Shown: positions 56,601 to 64,000 of the stretch, piece by piece
How the letters are laid out: every line of letters starts with the position of its first letter
Position numbering within the stretch: the first letter of the stretch is position 1
Program-made: the position numbers and the translations under genes
Source: Bradyrhizobium diazoefficiens
GTDB lineage: Bacteria > Pseudomonadota > Alphaproteobacteria > Rhizobiales > Xanthobacteraceae
Assembly (NCBI RefSeq): GCF_016612535.1
Contig: NZ_JAENXS010000002.1
Location: forward strand, 3,001,836 to 3,065,835
Direction of reading: 5' to 3'
Length of the DNA stretch: 64,000 bases
The notes under the pieces: model-generated
The model's input: only the letters and a program-made list of their open reading frames with translations
What the model was told of the DNA's origin: nothing
Database searches by the model: none

Positions 56601-59600
56601 GACAACGATAGACCGCAAGGCTCGTGCCGCGAGAATAACAGCGGCCACGTCAGGCGACCGGTCGACCAGCAAGGCGACCCTATCGCCGGCGCCGACGTCA
56701 GACGCCTGCAGTAGCGACCGGATTGCGGTTACGCGCTCACGCAGATCGCCGAATGTGATCGCACCGAAATCACCAAAATACGCCAGCTGGCTGCGATGTG
56801 AGGCGCTGATTTGCTCGAACGCTTCGACAATCGGACATTCAGTCGCGTATGACTGCGCCGAGCCATCGAGCGATTCCAGCACAACGACGTCCGCCGCGCT
56901 GAGGCAGCTCAGATCCTTAACGGGCGCAAGCGGATTCTCGACGCAGGCTGCAATCAGACAGCGCAGATTATCAGCCATACGGCCGATGAGATCGCTGGAA
57001 AATATGTCTTCTGCATATGCTAGCTGGAGCGCAATTTCATCGCCCTGATCTTGTGCGTACAAGGTCAGATCGAATTTTACATAGCCGGTGTCGTATTCGC
57101 GGAATGTCAGATCGAGCTCATGCTGGCCAGGCGGCTCCGCAGCCTCGGAATACATGTTGAACATGACCTGGAAGATCGGCGATCGTCCCGCTTCGCGACA
57201 TAGCCGGCTATCCCTTACCATCCAGCCGAACGGATATGCCGCATTTGCGATGGCATCGCTGACCAGGCCCTGGATGCGCAAGGCATGAACCGCAAAGGAC
57301 TGACCGACATCGATCGCGGAGCGGATTGGCAGCATATTCAGGAAAAAGCCGACAATGTCGGCACTGCCGGGTCGATCCCGTACGACGTGCGGTATGCCGA
57401 CGATAACGTCGTCTTGACCGCTATACATCCGCAGAAGCAGCTTGAAGCACGCGAGGAGGGTTGTCGACGTGGTGCACCTGTGTTGGCGCGCAAACTCCCG
57501 TACCCGATTGGAGAGCTCGCTGCCGAGCAGCACGGCATGCGAGGCGCCGCGGTGAGAGTTTGTCTGCGGCCGCGCCTGTCCCGTTCCAAGCGAAAGCACC
57601 GGCGGATCATCACCAATCCGACGACGCCAATAGCTGCGTTGGTTGGCCAGCGCCTCTGGCGTCGCGTGCTGCTTTTCCCAGACCGCATAGGTCGAAAGTG
57701 AAACGCGGTTCTTTGGCAAAGGCGCCGCGGGATGTAGGTACGTTTGTCGAAGGTCTCTGAGCAGAACAGAGATCGACCAGGCATCTAGGATAATTTCGTG
57801 AGCGCTGATCAGTATGAGATGGTGGTCAGGGCCAAAACGGATCATGCGCCCGCGAAACAGATTGCCCTGACTGAGATCAAAGCTGCCGTTCAGCTCTGTT
57901 CGTCGCAACTCCGCGATCAGCTCCTCAGCTTCCTGCGCCGACAGATGAGATGCATCAGCCAATTCAAGATTGTCACATTGCGGAGCATCAAAGAGCTGGA
58001 CCGGACCATCCTCGTCGATAAAGCGTGCAGAAAGGGCCTGATGGAAGCGAACGACATCGGTCCAGGCGCGATTGAACGCGGCCAGATTGATGATGCCTCT
58101 TATTCGCAGGCCGCCTTGAATGATGTAGTTCTTGGCAGACGGATCGAGCTGGGAGAGAAACCATAGGTGCTCCTGAACTCGCGTCAGAGGCGATCGCGTA
58201 AGCTTTCCGTATGCGGGGCCTATGCATGGTTTGGACGCGCCTCGGGTCGAGATCGAAGCCGCAAGAGATCGGATCGTTCCATTCAGGACGAGCCTGAAAT
58301 CCGTTCTCACTCCGAATTCGGTCTGCAATTGGCCCAATATGAGCATAGCCCGTAGCGAGTCTCCACCGAGGCTTATGAAGGGATCATTCACACCAATGTT
58401 CTCAATGCCCAGAATGCCTGACCAGATCTGACACAGCTTGGCTTCAAGCTCTGTTCGCGGCCCCTCGAATGGCGTCGGCATTGCAGGGCGAACACTGGTC
58501 GGGTCCGGCAATGCTCCAAAATCGACCTTTCCGTTTCTGGTCCGTGGAATACCGCCGACGTGGATGATCCTTTCTGGGAGCATGTAGGTGGGAAGCGTTT
58601 CGGCAAGAAAGTCCAAAAGCTCGCATTGCGTCACTTCAGCCGGGGCTGACACATACGCGACGATTCGTCTCGATCCAGTGTCCCCCTCGGCACTGGTTAT
58701 GTCTCGCGCCGTAAGCTTTACCCCTGCGCAGACGGACGCCACCGCGACAGCGCCACGTACAAAGTGATGAGCGGAGAGGCGGGCCTCGATTTCTCCCAAC
58801 TCAATTCTGTGCCCGCGGATCTTGACCTGACGGTCCCGTCGACCAAGACATTCCAAAAGGCCATCGGAACGAACGCGCCCAAGATCACCTGTCCTGTACA
58901 GGCGCCGGAACGACGGGTCGTTCGAGAACGGGTTTGGCCCAAAGGCATCCTTGGTGCGGACGTCGTCATTGACGTAACCAGTGGCAACACCAACACCGCT
59001 AACACAGATTTCGCCGACCTCTCCCGTGTCGCACAGACGAGATCCATCGGTGATATAGACCTGAAGGTTCGCAATCGGCTTGCCGATCGGCACATAAGTG
59101 TCCGCCACCCCGGGAGGTACGGAAACCAGATTGTGCGTAACGCCGTCGGCGCACTCGGTCGGCCCGTAGTGGTTTAGAATGGGGATCTGCGGATATAGCG
59201 TAAGCCAGGCGCGCGCCAGGCCGGGTGTCAGGGGTTCTCCAACGGTGGAAATAATCCGCAAACTGTCCAGAGCTCGCTCAGCCGCCGCAAGGCGCTGCAG
59301 ATATTCAACAAATACTGCAAGCATTGACGGCACGAATTGAGCAACCGTCACGCCGTACCCTTGAATTGCTTTGAGAAGAGATACTGGCGATTTCAGTGTC
59401 GCATCATCAATGATCGCGATACTGGCTCCGACGCAAAGCCCTGCCAGAAGTTGCCACAGCGAGATGTCAAAACAATGCGATGCCGTCTCGGAAATGCAAT
59501 CCATTCGAGTGAGTGTCAGGGCGTCGATTTTTGCCGCCAAATGATTGTTGAGGGCTGCACGCCCAATCATTGCGCCTTTAGGCTCGCCCGTTGAACCAGA

Positions 59601-60110
59601 CGTAAACAGAATGTAGGCGTGTCCATCCGCGCTCGATGATGGAACGAAGGACGACGGCTGGCGCTCACGCAGCTCCGCCTCTATCGGCATGAAGTGGATG
59701 GTGCCTTCGCTCCTCGACTGGAGCAGATTGAGCGAATGCTGCTGGTCGGGACCAATAATCAGGGCACAGCGACTCTGCTCAATTATGAACGACGTACGTG
59801 AAGCCGGTAACGATGGATCGAGCGGTAGGTACGTTGATCCGGCCTTCAAGATTGCGACGACCGCCGTCGCCCAGTCCAAGCCGCGCTCACCCCAATACCC
59901 GACGACAGCGCCCCGACCGCCATGCTCTCGCAGGCTCCTTGCGAGGGCATCCGATCTTAGTCGCAGCGCCTCGTAAGTGAGCTCGTCTGCGCCGCTCCTC
60001 AGCGCAATTCTCTCCGGATCCGATCTCGCAATGCGATCGATCGACGTGGTCGCCTCGATCGCTTGACGTTCCACATACGGAGTTCTTTCGGATAGATCTC
60101 GGCTAGGCAA
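53643..60110 (-). CDS. Dimodular nonribosomal peptide synthetase A-PCP-C-A-PCP-C/E-like
   Basis: A 2155-residue protein from a TTG at 60110 with GGGGGA upstream. A1 (about 25-535) has FTSGSTGEPKG at 169-179, D215 and W219, GPTE and K528. PCP1 has S585 in LGGDSLRAM. C1 (about 640-1055) carries HEIILDAW at 771-778, so the catalytic second His of HHxxxDG is Glu. A2 (about 1085-1590) has YTSSSTGKAKG, and V285 (LVASAWEYF) stands where alpha-amino-acid domains keep Asp. PCP2 has S1634. The terminal domain (about 1690-2140) has an intact HHFVADG at 816-822 of its own numbering series (1816-1822), and E-like segments FEDIDPSQIIGH and GLNYRAG. No thioesterase. The product is unknown; the MATE gene overlaps its end. 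Confidence 0.95.
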   Translation of the reverse strand: MPSRDLSERTPYVERQAIEATTSIDRIARSDPERIALRSGADELTYEALRLRSDALARSLREHGGRGAVVGYWGERGLDWATAVVAILKAGSTYLPLDPSLPASRTSFIIEQSRCALIIGPDQQHSLNLLQSRSEGTIHFMPIEAELRERQPSSFVPSSSADGHAYILFTSGSTGEPKGAMIGRAALNNHLAAKIDALTLTRMDCISETASHCFDISLWQLLAGLCVGASIAIIDDATLKSPVSLLKAIQGYGVTVAQFVPSMLAVFVEYLQRLAAAERALDSLRIISTVGEPLTPGLARAWLTLYPQIPILNHYGPTECADGVTHNLVSVPPGVADTYVPIGKPIANLQVYITDGSRLCDTGEVGEICVSGVGVATGYVNDDVRTKDAFGPNPFSNDPSFRRLYRTGDLGRVRSDGLLECLGRRDRQVKIRGHRIELGEIEARLSAHHFVRGAVAVASVCAGVKLTARDITSAEGDTGSRRIVAYVSAPAEVTQCELLDFLAETLPTYMLPERIIHVGGIPRTRNGKVDFGALPDPTSVRPAMPTPFEGPRTELEAKLCQIWSGILGIENIGVNDPFISLGGDSLRAMLILGQLQTEFGVRTDFRLVLNGTIRSLAASISTRGASKPCIGPAYGKLTRSPLTRVQEHLWFLSQLDPSAKNYIIQGGLRIRGIINLAAFNRAWTDVVRFHQALSARFIDEDGPVQLFDAPQCDNLELADASHLSAQEAEELIAELRRTELNGSFDLSQGNLFRGRMIRFGPDHHLILISAHEIILDAWSISVLLRDLRQTYLHPAAPLPKNRVSLSTYAVWEKQHATPEALANQRSYWRRRIGDDPPVLSLGTGQARPQTNSHRGASHAVLLGSELSNRVREFARQHRCTTSTTLLACFKLLLRMYSGQDDVIVGIPHVVRDRPGSADIVGFFLNMLPIRSAIDVGQSFAVHALRIQGLVSDAIANAAYPFGWMVRDSRLCREAGRSPIFQVMFNMYSEAAEPPGQHELDLTFREYDTGYVKFDLTLYAQDQGDEIALQLAYAEDIFSSDLIGRMADNLRCLIAACVENPLAPVKDLSCLSAADVVVLESLDGSAQSYATECPIVEAFEQISASHRSQLAYFGDFGAITFGDLRERVTAIRSLLQASDVGAGDRVALLVDRSPDVAAVILAARALRSIVVPISPDYPRERIEHVLRDSQPKRLVHASAIDLGFETPSISLLDLEGYGTSAHHSERIDKPSDQGIASLIYTSSSTGKAKGVLIPESAILNRLHWMWRSAPFDKSDVMVVQKSASLVASAWEYFGGLLRGVSTLILTREQLLDPDLLLSTLARCRATHLFASPSLLTGLIASQERQRRATSLRLVTSSAEPMPSSLPVRWRALFPDVPLWNFYGATECASNASVYKTSDADDGSSLVPVGHPIDNVKVYVLDDRLKRVPVGAAGELCIAGRCVSAGYWRDPERTDRCFVPNPYGDGQYSVLYRTGDIARISTSGLLEICGRSDNQIKVRGYRIELEEVEKALESHPAIAKAAVVAQGMDDHPHLTASLVPVRDRLCSEDLVAHLRHKLPSYMIPAAFRLVDSIPLTANGKIDRAHLFSVPYRDVGLGLSAEPRTSKERLLAGIWQDLLGAKWVGIDHSFFDIGGDSLLSVRCVTLASAAGLNLTVDQLYRTPTIRELAADGATVTPHTVPSADGSLPVIPAIASWKPLVGFDEHYNIGDLFFLPGGILDIPLLERALAHVMDRHEGLRLRIARTDDGLRLTIADSVAERLVEVVNLVGMTSLRQRKVIESISARRQHIFRFDGQTPLLNVTAFRTSESGDYYLLVLMHHFVADGIGYRLFLEALDSAYNAISSAQAVSSPENMQMLSSWLKRLEHYANREAPAELEYWEGIDYRQFNLDVSHTSSGGASFSDVTARELHYARLEGRKDDANCRFLWEDQAKHHLEIGKEATADLVNIAARSAHCKDIDVFLAAISGACGRVFGNYSLWIDSLTSIRGRLFEDIDPSQIIGHISELVPLSLSLAGTESRPDRAHSINRQRNILPRRGIGFRALKFLNRDPAVRSRIDRLPLPKIGLNYRAGLKRHFPRRLLTHEPSPIWIGEDMDEAAASHLFWFDVGYQAGALQIETRYDPTQIGYEVTQNFCTVLQQELLLTIDEFGGARDTVIHE

Positions 60111-60627
60111 ACGCGTCCCCCATTCATCGCCTTCTGGGGCCTCAAATCAGAACGCCGATGATCTTGATTGCGGGTATGGATTGGTCACCCCCGGTATCGG
60201 CCAGACATAGTGGTGCCCTTTGGTCGTTTCTTAGCTTCCCGCCCTAGGCGTTCACCACTGTTTGCTCGATGACGTCAGGGCATCACGGCCGGACGTGTAG
60301 GGCCTCGAATTTGCCTTGGCACCTACCGGATCTTGTAGTCGACACGCGTCAATCTGCATGGCACCCGCAACCAACGGGTGCCTGCCACGGTTTGGTGCTC
60401 TCCTCACGAAAGCGGACTTGGACGCTCGCCGGGCTGCGGATTCCTACGGCACCCAAGCGGTAAACACCGATTGCGTACAACTGATTTGTGCCTTTGAGAC
60501 GACGCCCAAGTCCTTGATGCGGCATTGAGGTCATGACGTACCGGCAAAACGCGCCGCCTGATCACCTCGTCATCTAAATCCCGAACAGCTCATTTTACTG
60601 AGCCGGCAATTGAATGGAGATTCCTCA
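60111..60627. other. Divergent promoter region between NRPS and AdoMet decarboxylase genes
   Basis: About 500 bases without a gene. It contains a perfect inverted repeat GGCACCCG-N7-CGGGTGCC (60360-60382) that could be an operator or a short hairpin. No nod box, tts box or clear -24/-12 promoter was found on inspection. Confidence 0.5.
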
Positions 60628-61020
60628 GTGATTATTGATAGCGACCAAGAAGTACCGCCGGCTCTAGCCACCGGCGCGACGCATTTGCTTATCGAGCTAT
60701 GGGGAGCGAAAAACCTGGACGATCCGGACGTTGCGGAAGACGCAATCCGAAAAGCCATCGATGCGGCGAGTGCGACATTACTCCACCTTCATGTTCATAA
60801 ATTTTGTCCAGGCGACGGCGTCTCGGCAATAGCCTTGTTGGCTGAATCGCACATGACCTTACATACTTGGCCTGAGAGGTCCTACGCGGCCGTTGATGTT
60901 TTCGTATGTGGCGACAGCAATCCTGCGAGCGCCGTGCCAGTTCTGGTTGAGGCTTTTCAGCCCGAACGGTCGGACGTTCGCAGCTTCCGAAGAGGTGTGT
61001 CAATCAAGCCAACCGGCTGA
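60628..61020 (+). CDS. speH: S-adenosylmethionine decarboxylase proenzyme (SpeH/SpeD type)
   Basis: A 130-residue protein. I choose the GTG at 60628 because GGAGA lies 7 bases upstream; a TTG at 60610 is in frame. The class signature is complete: HLHVHKFCPGDGVSAIALLA, then ESHMTLHTWPE with the Glu-Ser self-cleavage point that makes the pyruvoyl group, and YAAVDVFVCGD with the catalytic Cys. It makes decarboxylated AdoMet, the aminopropyl donor for spermidine and related polyamines. No spermidine synthase lies nearby. Its position opposite the NRPS suggests a polyamine or aminopropyl unit may enter the peptide product (inference). Confidence 0.93.
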   Translation: MIIDSDQEVPPALATGATHLLIELWGAKNLDDPDVAEDAIRKAIDAASATLLHLHVHKFCPGDGVSAIALLAESHMTLHTWPERSYAAVDVFVCGDSNPASAVPVLVEAFQPERSDVRSFRRGVSIKPTG

Positions 61021-61199
61021 GCAGGTAGTCGGTCCCTTGGGTCAGTCATCGAGATCGCTGCATCAATCAGACAACTATCTTGCGGCGCAGCCCCTGCCCA
61101 CTGGAAGTGCTTTCATCTCCGCCACAACTGACGCTTGCTTCGGCGCGAATGCGCCTTGGCAATGACCATTGCCGCATTGCATCTTCAATCAATCCCGCC

Positions 61200-64000
61200 T
61201 CAGGTCGGCCGCAGCGCCTTGGAGCCGAGACCCAGCTCCTCGATCTGCTCGTTCCGGACGGACCCGGTCTTGGCACGGTGGTCGGTCGCTAGGACCACAT
61301 AGACCGCCGGCAGTACGAACAGCGTGAACAGGGTGCCGACCGACATGCCGGCCACGACCACGAGGCCGATTGAGAAACGGCTGGCAGCTCCCGCGCCGGT
61401 CGCGGTCAGGAGCGGAATCAGGCCGGTCACCATCGCGGCCGTCGTCATCAGGATCGGCCGGAGGCGGATGCGCGCGGACATTTCGATCGCCGAGCGGCGG
61501 TCCAGCCGCTCGTTGATCTGGAGCTCGTTGGCGAACTCCACCATCAGGATGCCGTGCTTGGTGATCAGGCCGACCAGCGTCAGCAGGCCGACCTGAGTGT
61601 AGATGTTCATGGTGGCGACGCCGAAGAACAGCGGGATCAGCGCGCCGACGATCGCCATCGGCACGGAGATCATGATGACCAGCGGGTCGCGCAAGCTCTC
61701 GAATTGCGCCGCCAGCACCAGGAAGATGATGATCAGCGCGAAGGCGAAGGTGATCGCGAGCTGATTGCCCTCCTGCACATACTGCCGGCTGTCGGCGAGA
61801 AAGTCATGGCTGAAGCCTTGCGGCAGCTTCTTGGCCTCGCCTTCAAGGAAGTCGACCGCCTGGCCGACGGTCACGCCGGGCATCGGCACCGCCGAGAACG
61901 TCGCCGAGCTGAGCTGGTTGTAGTGGGTCAGCGAATTCGGCGCAGTCGTAGTCTCGATTGACACCACCGTCGATAGTGGCACTTGCTGGCCGGTGCTGGT
62001 CGCTACGTAGTAGTTGCCGAGCGATTCCGGCGAGAGCCGCTGAGCGCGTGGTACCTGCGTGATCACCTGATAGGAACGGCCCTCCAGGTTGAAGCGATTG
62101 ATGTAATTGCCGCCGCCGAGGAGCGCGAGCGCGCTGCCGACGTTCTGCATATTGATGCCGAGGTCCTGCGCCTTGGCGCGGTTGACGTTCACCTTCACGG
62201 TCGGCTGATTGAAGGCGAGATCGCTGTCGGAGACGATGAACATGCCGCTTTTGCGCACGGCGTCCTTCAGCTTCTCCATCTGCTCATAGACGGCCTGGAA
62301 GCCCGCGGTCGAGTTGATCACCATCTGCACCGGCAGACCGCCCGGCCCGCCCGGCAGCGGCGGCAGGTTGACGGCGAACGCCTGGATCCCCTCGATCTTG
62401 GAGAGCTCGGCCTGGACCAGCGGCTTCAACTGAATCGAGGAGCGCTTCCGTTCATCCCAGGGCTTGAGCAGCATGCCGGCGATACTGTTCTGAGGGCCGT
62501 TGATGCCATTCAGCACGAAGCGCAGATCGGTCTCAGGGAAGCTTTGAAATTTCTTGTCGAGCTTGTCGCCATAGAAATCGAGATAGTCGTTGTTGGCGTA
62601 TTTCGGTGCTTTGGTCACCGCGAACACGATGCCTTGGTCTTCCTCGGGTGCGAGCTCACTCGAGGTGTGCAAGTAGAGGAACCCAACGAGGCCAAGGATC
62701 GTCATCGCGAATAGGCCCGTTACCGCCTTGTAGTCAAGTGAGCGGTCGAGCTTGCGGCCGTACCAGCGCGTCAAGGCACCAAACACCTTGTTCACGAGCA
62801 CGGCGAAGCGGCTCTCGTCGCTGTTCTTGAAGAGCACCGAGCACATCATGGGCGACAGCGTCAGCGCGATCACCCCCGACACGACCACCGAGCCGGCGAG
62901 CGTGAACGCGAATTCACGGAACAGCGAGCCGGTTAGTCCACCGAGGAAGCCGATCGGGGCATACACGGCGGCCAGCGTGATCGTCATCGAGACGACCGGG
63001 CCGACGATTTCGCGCGCGCCTTCCAGTGCAGACTGCACCGGTGTCTTCCCTTCTTCCAGATGCCGATGGATGTTCTCCACCACCACGATGGCATCGTCGA
63101 CCACGAGCCCGATCGCGAGCACCATCGCCAGCAGCGTCAGCAGGTTGAAGCTGAAGCCCAACATCAGCATCAGCGTGCAGACGCCGATCATGGACAGCGG
63201 GATCGTGACGACCGGAATGATGACGGAGCGGAACGACGCCAGGAACAGGAAGATCACCACGATGACGATGATCACGGCCTCCCCCAGCGTCTTCTCGACC
63301 TCGTCGATCGACGACTGAATGAACTTGGTCGAATCGTAGGCGACCTTCATCTTCATCGACGGCGGCAAATTGCGCTCGAGCTCGGGAAACAGCGCGCGCA
63401 CGCCCTTCACCAGCGTCAACGGATTGCCCTGCGGGGTCGCCTGGACGCCGATGAAGATCGCATGCTCGCCATTGAACGCGACGCTCGCATCCGTGCTCTG
63501 CGCGGCAAGCTCGACGGTGGCGATGTCCTCCATCCGCACGAAGCCGCCGTCCTTGGCCTTGACGATCATCTTCTTGAACTGGTTGACGTCGGTCAGCCCG
63601 GTGTTTGTCGATATGTTCGAGACGATCAGATAGCCCTTGGTCTGGCCCGCCGCGGATTGGAAATTATTCGCGGCGATCGCCGCGGAGACATCTGCCGGCG
63701 AGACGTTGCGGCCGGCCATCTTCATCGGGTCAAGCCACAGCCGCATCGCAAAGGTCTGGCCGCCCAGGATGTCGGCGGACGCCACGCCGTCGACCGTTGA
63801 CAGCACGGGCTGTACCACGCGCGTGAGATAGTCGGAGATCGCCGAGCCCGACAGCTCGTCCGAGGAGAAGCCAAGATACATCACGGCCGTGGTCTGGCCC
63901 GTGGTCTTGGTGACGATCGGGTCGTTGGATTCCTTCGGGATCAGATATTTGACCGAGTTGGTCTTCGCGAGCACCTCGGTGAGTGCCTGATTGGGATCGA
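61200..64000 (-). CDS. RND-family efflux pump permease (AcrB/MexB-like), 3' part
   Basis: The frame is open to the right edge; an apparent ATG at 63974 is internal, because family N-terminal residues (about 110) are missing and the reading frame continues as NQALTEVLAKTNSVK. Visible features are porter-domain segments, the proton-relay Asp pair in AMVLAIGLVVDDAIVVVENI, helix clusters such as VIIVIVVIFLFLASFRSVII, and the second repeat GLLTLVGLITKHGILMVEFA. It forms the inner-membrane trimer of a tripartite drug or solvent pump. The adaptor gene would be expected upstream, outside the window. It ends 180 bases from the convergent AdoMet decarboxylase gene. Confidence 0.95.
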   Translation of the reverse strand, partial: DPNQALTEVLAKTNSVKYLIPKESNDPIVTKTTGQTTAVMYLGFSSDELSGSAISDYLTRVVQPVLSTVDGVASADILGGQTFAMRLWLDPMKMAGRNVSPADVSAAIAANNFQSAAGQTKGYLIVSNISTNTGLTDVNQFKKMIVKAKDGGFVRMEDIATVELAAQSTDASVAFNGEHAIFIGVQATPQGNPLTLVKGVRALFPELERNLPPSMKMKVAYDSTKFIQSSIDEVEKTLGEAVIIVIVVIFLFLASFRSVIIPVVTIPLSMIGVCTLMLMLGFSFNLLTLLAMVLAIGLVVDDAIVVVENIHRHLEEGKTPVQSALEGAREIVGPVVSMTITLAAVYAPIGFLGGLTGSLFREFAFTLAGSVVVSGVIALTLSPMMCSVLFKNSDESRFAVLVNKVFGALTRWYGRKLDRSLDYKAVTGLFAMTILGLVGFLYLHTSSELAPEEDQGIVFAVTKAPKYANNDYLDFYGDKLDKKFQSFPETDLRFVLNGINGPQNSIAGMLLKPWDERKRSSIQLKPLVQAELSKIEGIQAFAVNLPPLPGGPGGLPVQMVINSTAGFQAVYEQMEKLKDAVRKSGMFIVSDSDLAFNQPTVKVNVNRAKAQDLGINMQNVGSALALLGGGNYINRFNLEGRSYQVITQVPRAQRLSPESLGNYYVATSTGQQVPLSTVVSIETTTAPNSLTHYNQLSSATFSAVPMPGVTVGQAVDFLEGEAKKLPQGFSHDFLADSRQYVQEGNQLAITFAFALIIIFLVLAAQFESLRDPLVIMISVPMAIVGALIPLFFGVATMNIYTQVGLLTLVGLITKHGILMVEFANELQINERLDRRSAIEMSARIRLRPILMTTAAMVTGLIPLLTATGAGAASRFSIGLVVVAGMSVGTLFTLFVLPAVYVVLATDHRAKTGSVRNEQIEELGLGSKALRPT

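Noticed and set aside
53643..60110. Exact amino-acid prediction from the A-domain pocket residues
   Set aside because: The pockets I derive by hand alignment do not match a code I know with confidence; only the Asp-to-Val change in A2 is robust.
60111..60627. nod box, tts box or NifA-type promoter before the NRPS or AdoMet decarboxylase gene
   Set aside because: TGGCAC occurs several times, but none has the GC doublet at the right spacing; no nod-box or tts-box core was found by eye.

Overview
The window looks like accessory (probably symbiosis-island) DNA of a rhizobial alphaproteobacterium, most likely Bradyrhizobium. This rests on gene families and gene order, not on a database search. 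The clues are high-GC coding with bacterial start sites, a CIRCE-controlled groESL pair, a hypD-hypE-hoxX order typical of Bradyrhizobium uptake-hydrogenase loci, a NodD-like LysR regulator, a complete IS66-family element, and several decayed genes.

Layout. 1-9 kb: the 5' part of an outer-membrane protein with a paralogue at 48.6 kb, a GH18 chitinase-like protein, a decayed SRAP gene, groES-groEL, an FAD oxidoreductase and a small secreted protein. 9.5-36.8 kb: a large catabolic island. It holds an ABC importer (permease, ATPase, outer-membrane channel, substrate-binding protein), a gntR-ridA-G3E GTPase operon, and a six-gene operon in which every junction overlaps. That operon encodes an opine-dehydrogenase-family protein, a dipicolinate-synthase-A-like protein, a hydantoinase-like protein, a PhyH-like protein, a 4-OT tautomerase and an isochorismatase-VOC fusion. 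Next come an enolase-superfamily enzyme, a metal-ligand-less M24 protein, an ATZ/TRZ amidohydrolase and a DadA-like FAD enzyme behind a tandem glycine riboswitch. A Rieske oxygenase and its reductase, a chemoreceptor, a second substrate-binding protein, a LysR regulator and a serine dehydratase behind a second tandem glycine riboswitch complete the island. Five copies of TGATC-N8-TGATC lie upstream of five of these transcription units, including gntR itself. A different palindrome, ACTATCG-N7-CGATAGT, lies upstream of both Rieske-system genes.

37-42 kb: remains of a hydrogenase maturation locus. hypE is intact, hoxX is truncated, and hypD is frameshifted, 5'-truncated and split by an IS66 element with an 8-bp target duplication. 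42.4-47.9 kb: a compact lower-GC operon with an SxtJ-like protein, a DUF5989 mini-protein, a NodU/SxtI-type carbamoyltransferase and two membrane-anchored SGNH hydrolases. 48.6-50.3 kb: an OmpA-like barrel fused to an omptin-like protease domain with catalytic residues in place. 52.2-61.0 kb: a dimodular NRPS without thioesterase, translationally coupled to a MATE exporter and divergent from an S-adenosylmethionine decarboxylase gene. The right edge holds most of an RND efflux pump gene.

Working model for the catabolic island (inference): an imported N-rich small molecule, for example a cyclic ureide, creatinine-like, betaine-like or opine-like compound, is opened by hydrolases, carbamoyl or amide groups are removed, and amino-acid products are oxidised. 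Glycine is probably one product, because glycine riboswitches control the FAD enzyme and the serine dehydratase that could drain glycine-derived serine to pyruvate. The GntR protein would control the whole set through the repeated operator.
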